Numbered from the stretch's first letter, positions 44,957 to 54,472 are shown. The stretch: 64,000 nucleotides of DNA from Ruminococcus sp. (GCA_023663085.1 JAMPIB010000001.1:96046-160045); one strand, 5' to 3'. Made by a program: numbers and translations. The notes: generated by a model not told the origin, from the sequence alone.

Positions 44957-45527
44957 AAAAAGAATTGTCGTAGCAGCCACTGGTGCCAGTGGGAGTCCTT
45001 TGTTGATACAATGTCTGAAATTAATAAAAGAAGACAGTAACTTTCGATCATGTCTGATCATGAGCGACAGTGCCAGATTGACTTTGGAGCATGAAACGGA
45101 AAAAACGGTAGAGGAATTGTACGTATTGGCGGATGAAACATTTGAATTTATGGAGATTGGAGCTGAACCCGCAAGCGGTTCTTTTAAAACCCAGGGAATG
45201 CTTATCGTACCGTGTAGTATGAAAACGCTTGCAGGTATTCATGGAGGTTATGCGGAAAATCTTATTTTGCGGACAGCAGATGTGACTTTGAAAGAACAGC
45301 GGACTCTGGTGCTGGCAGCGAGAGAAACACCTTTTAGTGCAGTTCATCTGCGCAATATGTATGAATTGTCAATGATACCCGGAGTGAGGATCATTCCGCC
45401 AATGTTGACATATTATATGAAGCCGCAGACAGTGGCGGAAATGACATATCATTGTGCGGCAAAGCTGGTAGAACCATTTGGGGTTAAAACACCGGATTAT
45501 AAGCGCTGGAGAGGAATAAGAATGTAA
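44949..45527 (+). CDS. lpdB: Flavin prenyltransferase, UbiX/LpdB type
   Basis: A 192-residue cytoplasmic enzyme that attaches a dimethylallyl group to FMN to make the UbiD cofactor. The N-terminal [18 protein letters not shown] is the FMN phosphate loop; [30 protein letters not shown] and [16 protein letters not shown] are the family core, and [12 protein letters not shown] ends the active site. It overlaps the GGDEF remnant by eight bases. Together with lpdD and lpdC it provides a full decarboxylase set. A housekeeping UbiX cannot be excluded, but context supports this role. Confidence 0.92.
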   Translation: MDKKRIVVAATGASGSPLLIQCLKLIKEDSNFRSCLIMSDSARLTLEHETEKTVEELYVLADETFEFMEIGAEPASGSFKTQGMLIVPCSMKTLAGIHGGYAENLILRTADVTLKEQRTLVLAARETPFSAVHLRNMYELSMIPGVRIIPPMLTYYMKPQTVAEMTYHCAAKLVEPFGVKTPDYKRWRGIRM

Positions 45528-45570
45528 CAGAGAAATAGAAAATCAACAGGAAAGGAATAAGGGCATCGGG

Positions 45571-47298
45571 ATGAATAAAAGTATAGGAAGAAAAATTTTT
45601 TCAATTTTATTTATGATGGTAGTAATATTTCTGGGAGTGATCAGCTATGATATCAGTTCGCTTTCGGTGATCCAGCACAATAATGATAACATATCTATAT
45701 ATATGGAAATAGCTCAGGTGAAAGAGGATATTTCGGTATTGTTTCAACAGGTGCAGCTGTACTCTAATCTTGTTTATTATAAAAGGGATAGTGAAGATAT
45801 AGAAACAATGAAGAAAAAATTGTCGGATTCTCTTTCCGGATTAGATGATGAAAGAAATATACTGCAGGATCTTGGAAAAGAGATAGGAGATCTGGAGATT
45901 GAAAACACAATAGAAGAATGGAATGCGGCGTTAGTGGAATTTACGGATTACTGTACAGTGATCAGTAATGAAGCGGCAAATCAAAATTATGACGCTATTC
46001 TGGAAATGGTAAATAGTGTATATCGATATATAAGCGCAGTCCAGGAAAAAGAAGCGGTATTTTCTGATCTGCTGGATATAAAGACAGAAAATCTGCAGGA
46101 TATAAGCAGCTCTAAAATATCTTACACTTATACATTTTGTATAGGTGCTTTGGTAGTATTTTGTATTATTTGTGTTTTGACAGTCATTATTGTATACTAT
46201 ACGATCACAAACCCCGTGAAAAAATCCGGAAAGCAAATAGAAGGACTGGTTCAAAAGATCCAGAATGATGAAGGAGATCTGACAGAACGTATTCCCATAA
46301 GGACGCAGGATGAGATTGGGCAGATGTCTATGGGAATCAATAGTTTTCTGGATCAAATGCAGAATATCATGAATATCCTGAAGCAGAAATCAGAGAATTT
46401 GAAAATTTCAGCAGAACGGGTTTATCAGGAAACTAATAGATCAAGTGCCAGCGCAGAAACGGTATCTGCGGCAATGCAGGAAATGTCAGCGGGTATGGAG
46501 GAAATTTCTGCAATACTTGGGCAGATCGCATCCGGAAGTGAGAGTGTTTTATCAGATGTCCAATCTATGCTGAAACAGGTAGAAGAAGGCGTATCTCTGG
46601 TATCAAGGATTAAAGACCGGGCAGGAGAAATGCATCAGACTACCATAAATAATAAAGAGAGTACAGGCGCTGCAATGAATGAAATCCGCAGGAAACTGAC
46701 TGATGCTGTGGCAGAAAGTCATAATGTAAAGCAGATCAATGAATTGACGGGAGATATTCTAAGTGTAGCCAACCAGACGAATTTACTGGCCCTGAACGCG
46801 TCCATTGAGGCTGCAAGAGCGGGAGAAGCAGGAAAAGGATTTGCTGTTGTTGCAGATGAGATCCGTGCGCTCGCCGATAATAGCAAAGATACTGCAAACA
46901 GTATTCAAACTGTAAGTAATCTGGTAATTTCTGCAGTAGAAAGCCTGTCAGAAAATGCAGAAAAGATTTTACGGTTTATTGATGAGAATGTCATGGAAAA
47001 TTATGATGAATTTGTGGATATGATCAATCAATATTGTGATGATGCTGAAAATGTCAATGACATTATGTTACGGTTTTCAAAAGATACAAATGAAATAGAA
47101 TCTACAATACAGGAGATGAATGAAGGGATCAACAGTATTGCAACATCTGTAGATGAAAATGTGAAAGGAATTACAAATGTTGCAGAAAGTTCGGTGGAAC
47201 TGGTAGGAGCTATTTTAGAGATTCAGAAAGAAACAGAGAACAACCAGGAAATTTCCGTTCAGTTGAATGCGGAGGTCAATAGATTTAAGAACATTTAG
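45571..47298 (+). CDS. Methyl-accepting chemotaxis protein
   Basis: Membrane chemoreceptor of 575 residues. The first membrane segment is at 8-28, an extracellular four-helix-bundle-like sensor spans about 30-180, the second membrane segment is at about 190-212, followed by a HAMP domain (213-265) and a long signalling coiled coil. The conserved tip is [37 protein letters not shown] (given here as a region near 400-436). No chemotaxis kinase genes are near. Being last in line after the catabolic run, it may sense the same substrate; this is inference. RBS GGAAAGGAATAAG. Confidence 0.93.
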   Translation: MNKSIGRKIFSILFMMVVIFLGVISYDISSLSVIQHNNDNISIYMEIAQVKEDISVLFQQVQLYSNLVYYKRDSEDIETMKKKLSDSLSGLDDERNILQDLGKEIGDLEIENTIEEWNAALVEFTDYCTVISNEAANQNYDAILEMVNSVYRYISAVQEKEAVFSDLLDIKTENLQDISSSKISYTYTFCIGALVVFCIICVLTVIIVYYTITNPVKKSGKQIEGLVQKIQNDEGDLTERIPIRTQDEIGQMSMGINSFLDQMQNIMNILKQKSENLKISAERVYQETNRSSASAETVSAAMQEMSAGMEEISAILGQIASGSESVLSDVQSMLKQVEEGVSLVSRIKDRAGEMHQTTINNKESTGAAMNEIRRKLTDAVAESHNVKQINELTGDILSVANQTNLLALNASIEAARAGEAGKGFAVVADEIRALADNSKDTANSIQTVSNLVISAVESLSENAEKILRFIDENVMENYDEFVDMINQYCDDAENVNDIMLRFSKDTNEIESTIQEMNEGINSIATSVDENVKGITNVAESSVELVGAILEIQKETENNQEISVQLNAEVNRFKNI

Positions 47299-47551
47299 GC
47301 GAAGTAGTATAGAAAGGTTTGGTCATATTTCAATCCTGGCGGCGGATTTTAAGGGTGATATTATGGAAAATATTAAAAAACTCATGGCGCAGTTTTAAGC
47401 TGCGCCATAAATATGTGGCAGTATGCTAAAATGGCGTTTCGCTATGGAGAATGTCCTGCTTGGGATACTAAAGAATATTGTGAACATTATATGGAAGAAA
47501 GTGAAAAAATATTTCATTTTATTGGTGGAATGATAGCGGGAGGGGTTTAGT
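47299..47551 (+). other. Intergenic stretch with hairpin and small frames
   Basis: The 253 bases between the chemoreceptor and the ATPase gene hold a 9-bp perfect hairpin (47384-47392 / 47400-47408) without a T-tract and a 45-codon open frame (47413-47550) that lacks a ribosome binding site. The small frame encodes an acidic peptide containing GECPAWDTKEYCEHYMEE; it might be a gene remnant. Nothing else is recognised. Confidence 0.4.
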
Positions 47552-50254
47552 ATGGTTCATTATGATAGAATTTTAAAAGTTGCTGTGGATATCATAGAAG
47601 AGATATGGAAAGAAGAAAAAAAAGCTACAGCGTACATAATTCAGAATGTGTATGGGAAACTTCAGGTATATGTCGATGTAAATGATGAAAGTCTGCTTTC
47701 GCGCATAAAAGAACAGTTGGAAAAAAATATTGGGCATTGGCTTGGAAGTTGTGGAAACCTTCAGGAAAATGGTTTTGTGAAAACAGAAGTTGAGTTGTAT
47801 ATTAAATCGCATTCTGCTATTAAGGATAGAATCTGGATAATCGAAAAATATTTAACAAATGTATATTGGGATCAAAGCGTCGTAAGGAATAAGAAATTGG
47901 ACTTGCAGAGCAAGCTGGTTTGCTTTTACTCATACAAGGGCGGTGTTGGCAGAACTACTACGATGGTGATGTCAGCGATTGAAATGGCAAAACGGGGTAA
48001 AAAGATCGTCATGATTGATTTTGATCTGGAAGCTCCGGGAGTGGCGAGTATATTTCCTGATGAAAGCGTTTCACAATATGGTATTTTGGATTATTTGATT
48101 GAAAGTGGTGTGTACGAAAGTGATATTCAGATAGATGAATATATGTATCCTGTTAGTGATTACTGTCATGTAGATCAGGCTGGAGGGGAAATATACGTTA
48201 TTCCTGCCTATGGAAAAGTGGTAGATGATGATCCCAAGCTTTATCGAAAGTGTTTAATGAGATTTAACCTGGATATGCCAGTCTATATGGAGAGAAGTAC
48301 ACCGATTGACGGATTATTGAAAAAAATAGATGCATTTGTTAAACCGGATTATATTTTTATAGATACGCGTTCAGGGTTACATCAAATTGGCGGTATCACT
48401 TTATCAAGATATGCTGATATGGCCGTTTTATTTTTCTATGGGAGCCGTCAAAATGTAGAGGGAATGAAAATGGTGCTGCCAATTTTGAAAAGTAATGAAA
48501 CGCCATTTGTTTTAATTAATTCAAAAGTTCCTGCTAATGATGAAGTAGCGGCAATTGAGAGGAGGATATATTTAGAAGGAGCATATAATGCTTTGAGTAT
48601 TTGTGATACGCAGTATCACGAAGGAGATATCCTGATAGACGACGAATCAGGAGAGCATTATCCGAAGGAAGTTCCATATAATGATTCTTTAGAGGTTGTA
48701 GCTAATATGGAGCAGTTTAAGAAAGCATACGAGGAGCAGAAAAGCAATTATAGAGAGATTGCTAATGTTCTGGAAGATACCCTTTCGGAAGAAATGGAAG
48801 ACAGGAGTGTGTCGGTAATTTGCGATGCAGGGCAGGACTATATTGTCGATGCGTTTTCTGAGATTATGAATGGGTTGGAAACGGCGGCTGCAGAGGAAGA
48901 ATTTTCTACAGAACAAAGTTTATGTAGTAATTTTTATCCATTAAAAGGGTATACGTTTATTTTCGACACGAGAAAGTTTCTTATATTAGGTCAAAAAGGT
49001 GTCGGGAAAACAGCATTATTCAGTGCATTGAAAAATAATAATTATGCAAAAGCACTTGCAAAGTATCTACAAGTAGGAATAGCTCAATATGAGCATACAA
49101 AATGGATTGTAGGAACTTCTCAAGAGTCTGATTTTTCAGATATTTTCCGTTGCTTGAAAAACGAGGAACAGATCAGTACATTTCTGCTGTATGAAGCAAT
49201 TGATGTCTTGATAAAAAGTGACTCTGATTTAAAAAGACTGGCAGAAAGCAGCGAAGTATGCTGGCTGTTTTCAAAAGAGATTGACATCGAACAGTGCAAG
49301 AAATTGACAGATGAGTCTGCTTTTTATCTTAGTCAGTTATTGCGGAAAATGAATCAACAGCTACAGGAAAAGAATATTGTGGTAACGATTATTTATGATG
49401 CTTTGGACAGGATTGTACCGTCAAAAGAGAGAAGCAAATTGGTCAGCGCGCTTATTGATATGTGGTACAGGTATGAAGGCACGGTTCAGAATATTCGAAG
49501 TAAAATTTTTCTAAGACAAGATATTTATGACAGAGAAGTGGTTGTAGCAGATAAAGTAAAATTAAAAAATTACTCGGTTACGCTGGGATGGGCATATGAT
49601 CAATTATTTGCAATGGTATGGAAAAGAGTAATTAATAAATCAGAGAAAATAAAGAATTTCTTTAAAGAAATAGCACCTCGTACTTTAGTAGAGTATGATG
49701 GACTAGGAAGTATCCCGATTATTGCTGAAGAAGAAAATCGGAAATTATTGGCGGCTTTGATAGGTTCTACGATGGGGGGCACAAAAAAAGCGTCAACATA
49801 CAATTGGTTTCGCAATCGTCTTGCAGATACGCAGGGAATCATTGTACCTAGGAGTATGTTGGATATTTTTGCAAAAGCCGCATCAAAAGAGGCGGAATTA
49901 AGAAAGCCACCAGTATCGACAGTGTCTAAAAGTATAATTCGACCAAGATGCTTTGAAGATTCGTTGGAATTGGTTTCAAAAAACAGAGTATATGACTTGA
50001 AAGAAGAATATAAAGAATATTTGAATTTTTTAGATGATTTGAAAGACACCGTGCAGCGTTCACCAGTGGAGGAAGAGTTGCTGTGTACTGCGTTAGAAAA
50101 GTCGGGATTAAAGAATCCGAAAGCGGAAATTACAAATTTAATCAATATTGGAATACTTAGACCATACCAGAGACGGTTGTCAGATTCGATAAGGTATCAT
50201 TTTCCAGATATATATTTAAAAGGTTTGGGACTGCAAAGAGCCGGCATGCGGTAG
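47552..50254 (+). CDS. Two-ATPase protein: KGGVGR ParA/MinD-like domain plus C-terminal P-loop domain (candidate defence protein)
   Basis: A 900-residue cytoplasmic protein. Residues 1-115 form an alpha/beta domain of unknown type. A ParA/MinD-like ATPase follows (117-420) with the variant Walker A SYKGGVGRTTT (K129-R134 region), switch I DFDLEAPG and FIDTRSGLHQIGG. Near 455 a second ATPase begins with Walker A GQKGVGKT (480-487) and a Walker B-like IIYDALDR; this resembles the Sll1717-type P-loop ATPases. The C-terminal 100 residues look like winged helices. KGGVGR ATPases and such P-loop proteins recur in anti-phage or conflict loci. The gene is visibly A/T richer than its neighbours and stands alone, a sign of transfer. 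RBS GGGAGGGG. Confidence 0.82.
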   Translation: MVHYDRILKVAVDIIEEIWKEEKKATAYIIQNVYGKLQVYVDVNDESLLSRIKEQLEKNIGHWLGSCGNLQENGFVKTEVELYIKSHSAIKDRIWIIEKYLTNVYWDQSVVRNKKLDLQSKLVCFYSYKGGVGRTTTMVMSAIEMAKRGKKIVMIDFDLEAPGVASIFPDESVSQYGILDYLIESGVYESDIQIDEYMYPVSDYCHVDQAGGEIYVIPAYGKVVDDDPKLYRKCLMRFNLDMPVYMERSTPIDGLLKKIDAFVKPDYIFIDTRSGLHQIGGITLSRYADMAVLFFYGSRQNVEGMKMVLPILKSNETPFVLINSKVPANDEVAAIERRIYLEGAYNALSICDTQYHEGDILIDDESGEHYPKEVPYNDSLEVVANMEQFKKAYEEQKSNYREIANVLEDTLSEEMEDRSVSVICDAGQDYIVDAFSEIMNGLETAAAEEEFSTEQSLCSNFYPLKGYTFIFDTRKFLILGQKGVGKTALFSALKNNNYAKALAKYLQVGIAQYEHTKWIVGTSQESDFSDIFRCLKNEEQISTFLLYEAIDVLIKSDSDLKRLAESSEVCWLFSKEIDIEQCKKLTDESAFYLSQLLRKMNQQLQEKNIVVTIIYDALDRIVPSKERSKLVSALIDMWYRYEGTVQNIRSKIFLRQDIYDREVVVADKVKLKNYSVTLGWAYDQLFAMVWKRVINKSEKIKNFFKEIAPRTLVEYDGLGSIPIIAEEENRKLLAALIGSTMGGTKKASTYNWFRNRLADTQGIIVPRSMLDIFAKAASKEAELRKPPVSTVSKSIIRPRCFEDSLELVSKNRVYDLKEEYKEYLNFLDDLKDTVQRSPVEEELLCTALEKSGLKNPKAEITNLINIGILRPYQRRLSDSIRYHFPDIYLKGLGLQRAGMR

Positions 50255-50315
50255 CGGTAATTGAAAACCGTTCAAAGCAGCCGGAGCGGTGGGGTGAAAA
50301 ACTAAAACTTTCCCC

Positions 50316-50344
50316 TTGACAAATCTACTCAAAATCAGTATACT
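50316..50344 (+). promoter_or_regulatory. Strong promoter of the ATP-grasp cassette
   Basis: Perfect TTGACA (50316-50321), 17-base spacer, TATACT (50339-50344). Transcription should start near 50351, immediately ahead of an intrinsic terminator and about 200 bases before the first gene. Confidence 0.85.
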
Positions 50345-50362
50345 GCTTACTTGTAAGAAGCA

Positions 50363-50401
50363 AAGGCGTTTCACTTTTCCGAAGGTGGGACGTCTTTTTT
50401 T
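50363..50401 (+). terminator. Intrinsic terminator in the leader of the ATP-grasp cassette
   Basis: A 12-bp stem with three G-T pairs (50363-50374 / 50385-50396), a loop of 10, and a T7 tract ending at 50401. Being just downstream of a consensus promoter, it may attenuate the cassette, or it may end a ~50-base small RNA. It could also stop read-through from the ATPase gene. Confidence 0.75.
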
Positions 50402-50551
50402 GTGCACAGGGGCGTACAGCGGAATATGCTGCCAAGGCAGCGTGCGTCCCGCGCGGCGAGTAGGAAATTTGTAAGCGGCGGAAGAATGTCGAAACAGGAG
50501 GTTTGCACATATATGATTTGTTCAACAGAATCAAAAGAAGGAGGTCTGCGC

Positions 50552-51871
50552 ATGTACGATCTGGATTTACTGGAACATAAGGATACGGTGAACGAATTGC
50601 TGGCACGCTACGGCGTGAAGTTTGGTATTTATAAAAATAATCAGTTTAAGGAACAGCTTTTCCCGTTCGATGCGATTCCCAGAATTATCGAGAAAGAGGA
50701 ATTTGCTTATCTGGAAAAAGGATTAAAGCAGCGTGTGATGGCGCTGAATCTATTTTTAAATGATATCTATGGAGATAAGAAAATTGTAAAGGATAAAGTC
50801 ATTCCGGAGGAATTTATCTTCGCCTCCAGCGGCTATATGGCGGAGTGCGAGGGCGTTATGCCCGCGAAGGGAATCTATTCCCATATTTCGGGGATTGATC
50901 TGGTACAGGGAAAAGATAAGAACTGGTACATATTAGAGGACAATCTGCGTGTCCCCTCCGGCGCTTCGTATCCGATGATCGCCAGAGACCTGTGCAGGCG
51001 GAGCAGTCCTGCGACCTTTGAGCATGTCAAGTTAGAGGATAACCGCAATTATGCCGAGCTGCTGCGCAAAACGATGGACTTTGTCAATGTAGGCGGTCAT
51101 ACGGTCATCCTTACGCCGGGGCGGTACAATGCGGCTTATTTTGAGCATTCCTATCTGGCGGAAAGAACGGGAGCGCATCTGGTCAACGGTTCAGAACTGA
51201 AAGTGGAAGATGATAAGCTGTATTATGTGAATTACAGCGGCGAACTGGAACGGGTCGGAGCGGTCTACCGCAGGATATCCGACGAGTATCTTGACCCGAT
51301 GAATTTCAATCCGGAATCAGTCATCGGCATCCCGCATATTTATGATGTTTTCCGCAAGGGGAATGTGGCACTGATCAACGCGCCGGGCAACGGCGTGGCG
51401 GACGATAAGGGAATCTATTATTTTGTGCCGGCCATGATACGCTATTATCTGGACGAAGAGCCTATCTTAAGTAACGCGCCGACCTATCTGCCTTTTTATG
51501 AAAAAGATATGCAATATGTGTTGGAGAATTTCGATAAACTGGTGTTAAAAGATGTGGCGGAGGCGGGCGGCTACGGCGTGGTGTTCGGTTCTTCCATGAG
51601 TGCGGCGCAGAAAGAAGATTTTATTGCTTTATTAAAAAGAGAACCGCGCAGGTTCATCGCGCAGGAAGTCATTGATTTTCTGGATATCGAGATCTTTGAG
51701 GGGAACGAATGCGTTCCGCGCAAAGCGGATCTGCGGGCGTTCGTACTAATCGCGGATGAGCCGCTTGTCTGGAAAAGCGGGCTGACGCGTTTTTCCAGAA
51801 ATCCGGATTCTTTTATCGTCAATTCATCACAGGGAGGAGGTTTCAAGGACACATGGGTGTTATCTCAGTAG
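50552..51871 (+). CDS. Circularly permuted ATP-grasp protein (CP_ATPgrasp type)
   Basis: A 439-residue cytoplasmic ATP-grasp-like ligase of the COG2308 group. Recognised parts are SSGYMAECEGVMPAKGIYSHISG-like region (about 95-118), YILEDNLRVPSGASYPMIAR, VLKDVAEAGGYGVVFG and FIAQEVIDF. The start at 50552 is preferred because AAGGAGGTCTGCGC precedes it; the frame extends upstream without support. It overlaps the alpha-E gene by 19 bases. COG2308, alpha-E and a transglutaminase-like protein form a widespread cassette thought to make and process a peptide or amide-linked product whose identity is not established. Confidence 0.87.
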   Translation: MYDLDLLEHKDTVNELLARYGVKFGIYKNNQFKEQLFPFDAIPRIIEKEEFAYLEKGLKQRVMALNLFLNDIYGDKKIVKDKVIPEEFIFASSGYMAECEGVMPAKGIYSHISGIDLVQGKDKNWYILEDNLRVPSGASYPMIARDLCRRSSPATFEHVKLEDNRNYAELLRKTMDFVNVGGHTVILTPGRYNAAYFEHSYLAERTGAHLVNGSELKVEDDKLYYVNYSGELERVGAVYRRISDEYLDPMNFNPESVIGIPHIYDVFRKGNVALINAPGNGVADDKGIYYFVPAMIRYYLDEEPILSNAPTYLPFYEKDMQYVLENFDKLVLKDVAEAGGYGVVFGSSMSAAQKEDFIALLKREPRRFIAQEVIDFLDIEIFEGNECVPRKADLRAFVLIADEPLVWKSGLTRFSRNPDSFIVNSSQGGGFKDTWVLSQ

Positions 51872-52521
51872 AACAGATCAACAGATTATTCTGGTTAGGC
51901 AGGTATTCGGAGCGGGTATATACCACGCTGCGGCTGTATTCAAACAGTTTTGACAATATGATAGACAAGAAGGTCTATCATTATGAAGATTTCTGCCGGA
52001 TGATCGATATCCCGGATATTTACGGGTCGAAGGAAAAATTCAAGGAAAGCTATCCTTTCGATGAAACAAACCCCGATTCCATCCTCAGCAATCTGGACAG
52101 GGCCTATGATAATGCCATCGTACTGCGGGAAGAAATCGGTTCGGAGACTCTTTCCTATATCCAGCTGGCGATCTACGATATGAACAAGGCCAAGATCAGC
52201 CGTGCGCCGCTTATCGAGATGCAGAGGGTCATTGATAATATTCTGGCATTCTGGGGCATTGCCGATGATATCATTGAAAGCGAACAAATCAGAAATATTA
52301 TTAAGATTGGCAAAAGGATCGAGCGCATTGATTTATATGCCAGACTCGGTATGGGCAGAAAGGAACTGGTGCGGGAGATCAACCGCATGACGCACCGCAT
52401 CGAGCGCTGCGGCATCAGATATGATAAAGAAAAAACAGAATCGCTAAAGGAACTTGTGCAGGCACCCGAAATCAATTATTATAAGATTGTGGACGAAGTA
52501 GAAGCAGTCTGCAATGTTTGA
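51853..52521 (+). CDS. Alpha-E domain protein (DUF403)
   Basis: An all-helical 222-residue protein of the alpha-E family (COG2307). Typical features are the N-terminal VEQINRLFWLGRYSERVYTT and the YDRAYDNAIVLREEIGSE-like segment near 85. Its gene starts within the ATP-grasp gene, which is the usual order, so the two products probably work together. No catalytic residues are assigned for the family. RBS AGGAGGTTTC is 8-11 bases ahead of the ATG. Confidence 0.9.
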   Translation: MGVISVEQINRLFWLGRYSERVYTTLRLYSNSFDNMIDKKVYHYEDFCRMIDIPDIYGSKEKFKESYPFDETNPDSILSNLDRAYDNAIVLREEIGSETLSYIQLAIYDMNKAKISRAPLIEMQRVIDNILAFWGIADDIIESEQIRNIIKIGKRIERIDLYARLGMGRKELVREINRMTHRIERCGIRYDKEKTESLKELVQAPEINYYKIVDEVEAVCNV

Positions 52522-52536
52522 TAAGGGGCGGTCAGC

Positions 52537-53322
52537 TTGAAAAATTTATTCTTTGATTACAGGATGCGGATTTCCTATACCGAGCCCGTAGGCGTATGCC
52601 ATTATACGATACGCTGTATTCCGGCGGCAACTGAAAACCAGCGGCTGGTGCAGATGGAAATGGAGATCATGCCCGAAGATAAGCATACGCTGGGAGTGGA
52701 CTCTTTCGGCAACCGGCTGATAACCGGGCGGGTGGATGCGGATCATGACTCGTTTGTATTTCATATCCAGGGCGAGGTGCAGACAGGGCTTTGCGGGTAT
52801 GAAGAAGCGGCAGGAGAGGAAAAGACGGCGCTTTATAAATATCCTTCTAAATTGACGACGCCGGGGACAGGTCTTAAAGCTTATTATGAGAGTCTGGTCT
52901 TTACGGAAGGCATGTCTGATTATGAGAAAGCGGTCTTTATGATGCACCGTTTATATAACGATTTTATTTATGAAAAAGGCGTAACGGGTGTGGAGACTAC
53001 CGCGGAAGAAACCTGGAATATCGGCAAAGGAGTCTGTCAGGATTATGCCCATATCCTCATAGCCCTCTGTCGTCTGGCGGGGATTCCGGCCCGCTATATA
53101 ACGGGCATGATGGTCGGGGAAGGCTACAGCCACGCATGGATTGAAATCCTCAGTGAAGGAAAATGGTATGCGTTAGACCCGACAAATGATTTGATCGTGG
53201 AGGATGAACATATCAAGATCGGCAGCGGTCGTGACGCCGCAGACTGTATGATCAACAGAGGCATCATGAAAGGCGGCGGCAGGCAGGATATGACTGTTAC
53301 CGTGAAGGTGACGGAAAAGTAA
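52537..53322 (+). CDS. Transglutaminase-like cysteine peptidase
   Basis: A 261-residue protein starting at TTG with ATAAGGGGCGG upstream. The N-terminal half is the beta-rich domain usual in the group; the catalytic core shows Cys in GKGVCQDYAH (about 169), His in GYSHAWIEI (about 203) and Asp in ALDPTND (about 218). Such proteins act as peptidases or amidases. It is the third member of the ATP-grasp/alpha-E cassette, 15 bases after the alpha-E gene, and probably trims or hydrolyses the same product. No signal peptide. Confidence 0.9.
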   Translation: MKNLFFDYRMRISYTEPVGVCHYTIRCIPAATENQRLVQMEMEIMPEDKHTLGVDSFGNRLITGRVDADHDSFVFHIQGEVQTGLCGYEEAAGEEKTALYKYPSKLTTPGTGLKAYYESLVFTEGMSDYEKAVFMMHRLYNDFIYEKGVTGVETTAEETWNIGKGVCQDYAHILIALCRLAGIPARYITGMMVGEGYSHAWIEILSEGKWYALDPTNDLIVEDEHIKIGSGRDAADCMINRGIMKGGGRQDMTVTVKVTEK

Positions 53323-53340
53323 CGTGAGAAGAAGTTCTAA
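53323..53340 (+). repeat. 18-base copy of the end of the first M14 gene
   Basis: CGTGAGAAGAAGTTCTAA here is identical to the last codons and stop of the following gene (54359-54376). It lies in the noncoding gap before that gene and suggests a past duplication and deletion of an M14 gene. Confidence 0.6.
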
Positions 53341-53422
53341 CACTCATACCAGAGTATGCTTTACAAAGCGGAAATGCAGTAATGACACGACTGTCATTTA
53401 AAAGGGAGAATGAGAGATTATT

Positions 53423-54376
53423 ATGATCCAGACGATAGCATCCGTGGGACTTCCCGTGGATGAAACATTACAGATAAAAAAGAACCGCCTGATACCGAAT
53501 GGCGGAATAACAGGTAAAGAGAAAAGGATCAGTATTGTCACGGGAATCCATGGAGACGAACTGGAAGGACAGTATGTGTGCTTTGAACTGATCCGCAGAA
53601 TAGAGGCGCAGAAAGAGAAACTGACGGGTATCGTGGATATCTATCCGGCGATGAACCCGCTGGGAATTGATTCCATTACCCGCGGGATTCCGGCTTTTGA
53701 TCTGGACATGAACCGTCTTTTTCCGGGCAATGAAGATGGGGATATGACGGAATATCTGGCGGCGAAGATTATAGAGGATATCGAAGGTTCCGATGTGTGT
53801 GTGGATATCCATGCCAGCAATATCTATCTGACGGAAATCCCGCAGATCCGTATCAATGAATTACATAAAGAAAAACTGGTGCCTTTAGCGGCCATGACGA
53901 ATGTGGATTTTATCTGGGTGCATGGGGCCAGTACAGTGTTGGAATCTACGTTTGCCTACAGCTTAAACAGCAGGGATGTGCCTACGTTAGTCGTGGAGAT
54001 GGGCGTAGGGATGCGCATTACCCAGAGTTACTGCGAGCAGCTTACGGATGGCATCATGAACCTGATGCGGGAGATGGGAATCTGGCAGGGAGAGACGAAG
54101 AAACCCCGCGTACCCATTATTTCCGAGGATGCGGAGGACGTGTGCTTTTTAAACGCCAGTACGGCCGGGGTTTTCATTCCGCATGTGAAACATTGGGAAA
54201 AGTTGAAAAAGGGAGATCACATCGGCAGTATCATAGACCCGTTAAAAGGCGCCGTATTAGATAAGATACTTTCTCCTATCGACGGCATTTTATTCACCAT
54301 CAGGGAGTACCCTATTGTGGACGCGGGGTCGTTGATCGGCAGACTGTTACGGGCGGAGCGTGAGAAGAAGTTCTAA
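53423..54376 (+). CDS. M14-type succinylglutamate desuccinylase/aspartoacylase family protein
   Basis: Zinc-dependent amidohydrolase relative of 317 residues. Zinc ligands are visible: His-43 and Glu-46 in TGIHGDELEG and His-130 in CVDIHASN; the substrate-binding Arg is in DMNRLFPG. A C-terminal beta domain (about 230-315) is present as in AstE. It probably cleaves an N-acyl or amide bond of an amino-acid-like compound. It follows the transglutaminase gene by 100 bases and precedes a degenerate paralogue. RBS AAAGGGAGAATGAGAG. Confidence 0.88.
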   Translation: MIQTIASVGLPVDETLQIKKNRLIPNGGITGKEKRISIVTGIHGDELEGQYVCFELIRRIEAQKEKLTGIVDIYPAMNPLGIDSITRGIPAFDLDMNRLFPGNEDGDMTEYLAAKIIEDIEGSDVCVDIHASNIYLTEIPQIRINELHKEKLVPLAAMTNVDFIWVHGASTVLESTFAYSLNSRDVPTLVVEMGVGMRITQSYCEQLTDGIMNLMREMGIWQGETKKPRVPIISEDAEDVCFLNASTAGVFIPHVKHWEKLKKGDHIGSIIDPLKGAVLDKILSPIDGILFTIREYPIVDAGSLIGRLLRAEREKKF

Positions 54377-54445
54377 GTTTCATGCCGGAAAATGCGGCGT
54401 GCAGTCACATGGCAATTTCCCAGATAAAATGAATCATGGAGGCCA

Positions 54446-54472
54446 GGTTGAAAAATCAAAGATTTTTCAACC
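54446..54472 (+). promoter_or_regulatory. Perfect 12-bp hairpin between the two M14 genes
   Basis: GGTTGAAAAATC, an AAA loop and GATTTTTCAACC form a perfect inverted repeat, with no T-tract after it. It may stabilise mRNA or bind a protein. Confidence 0.65.
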
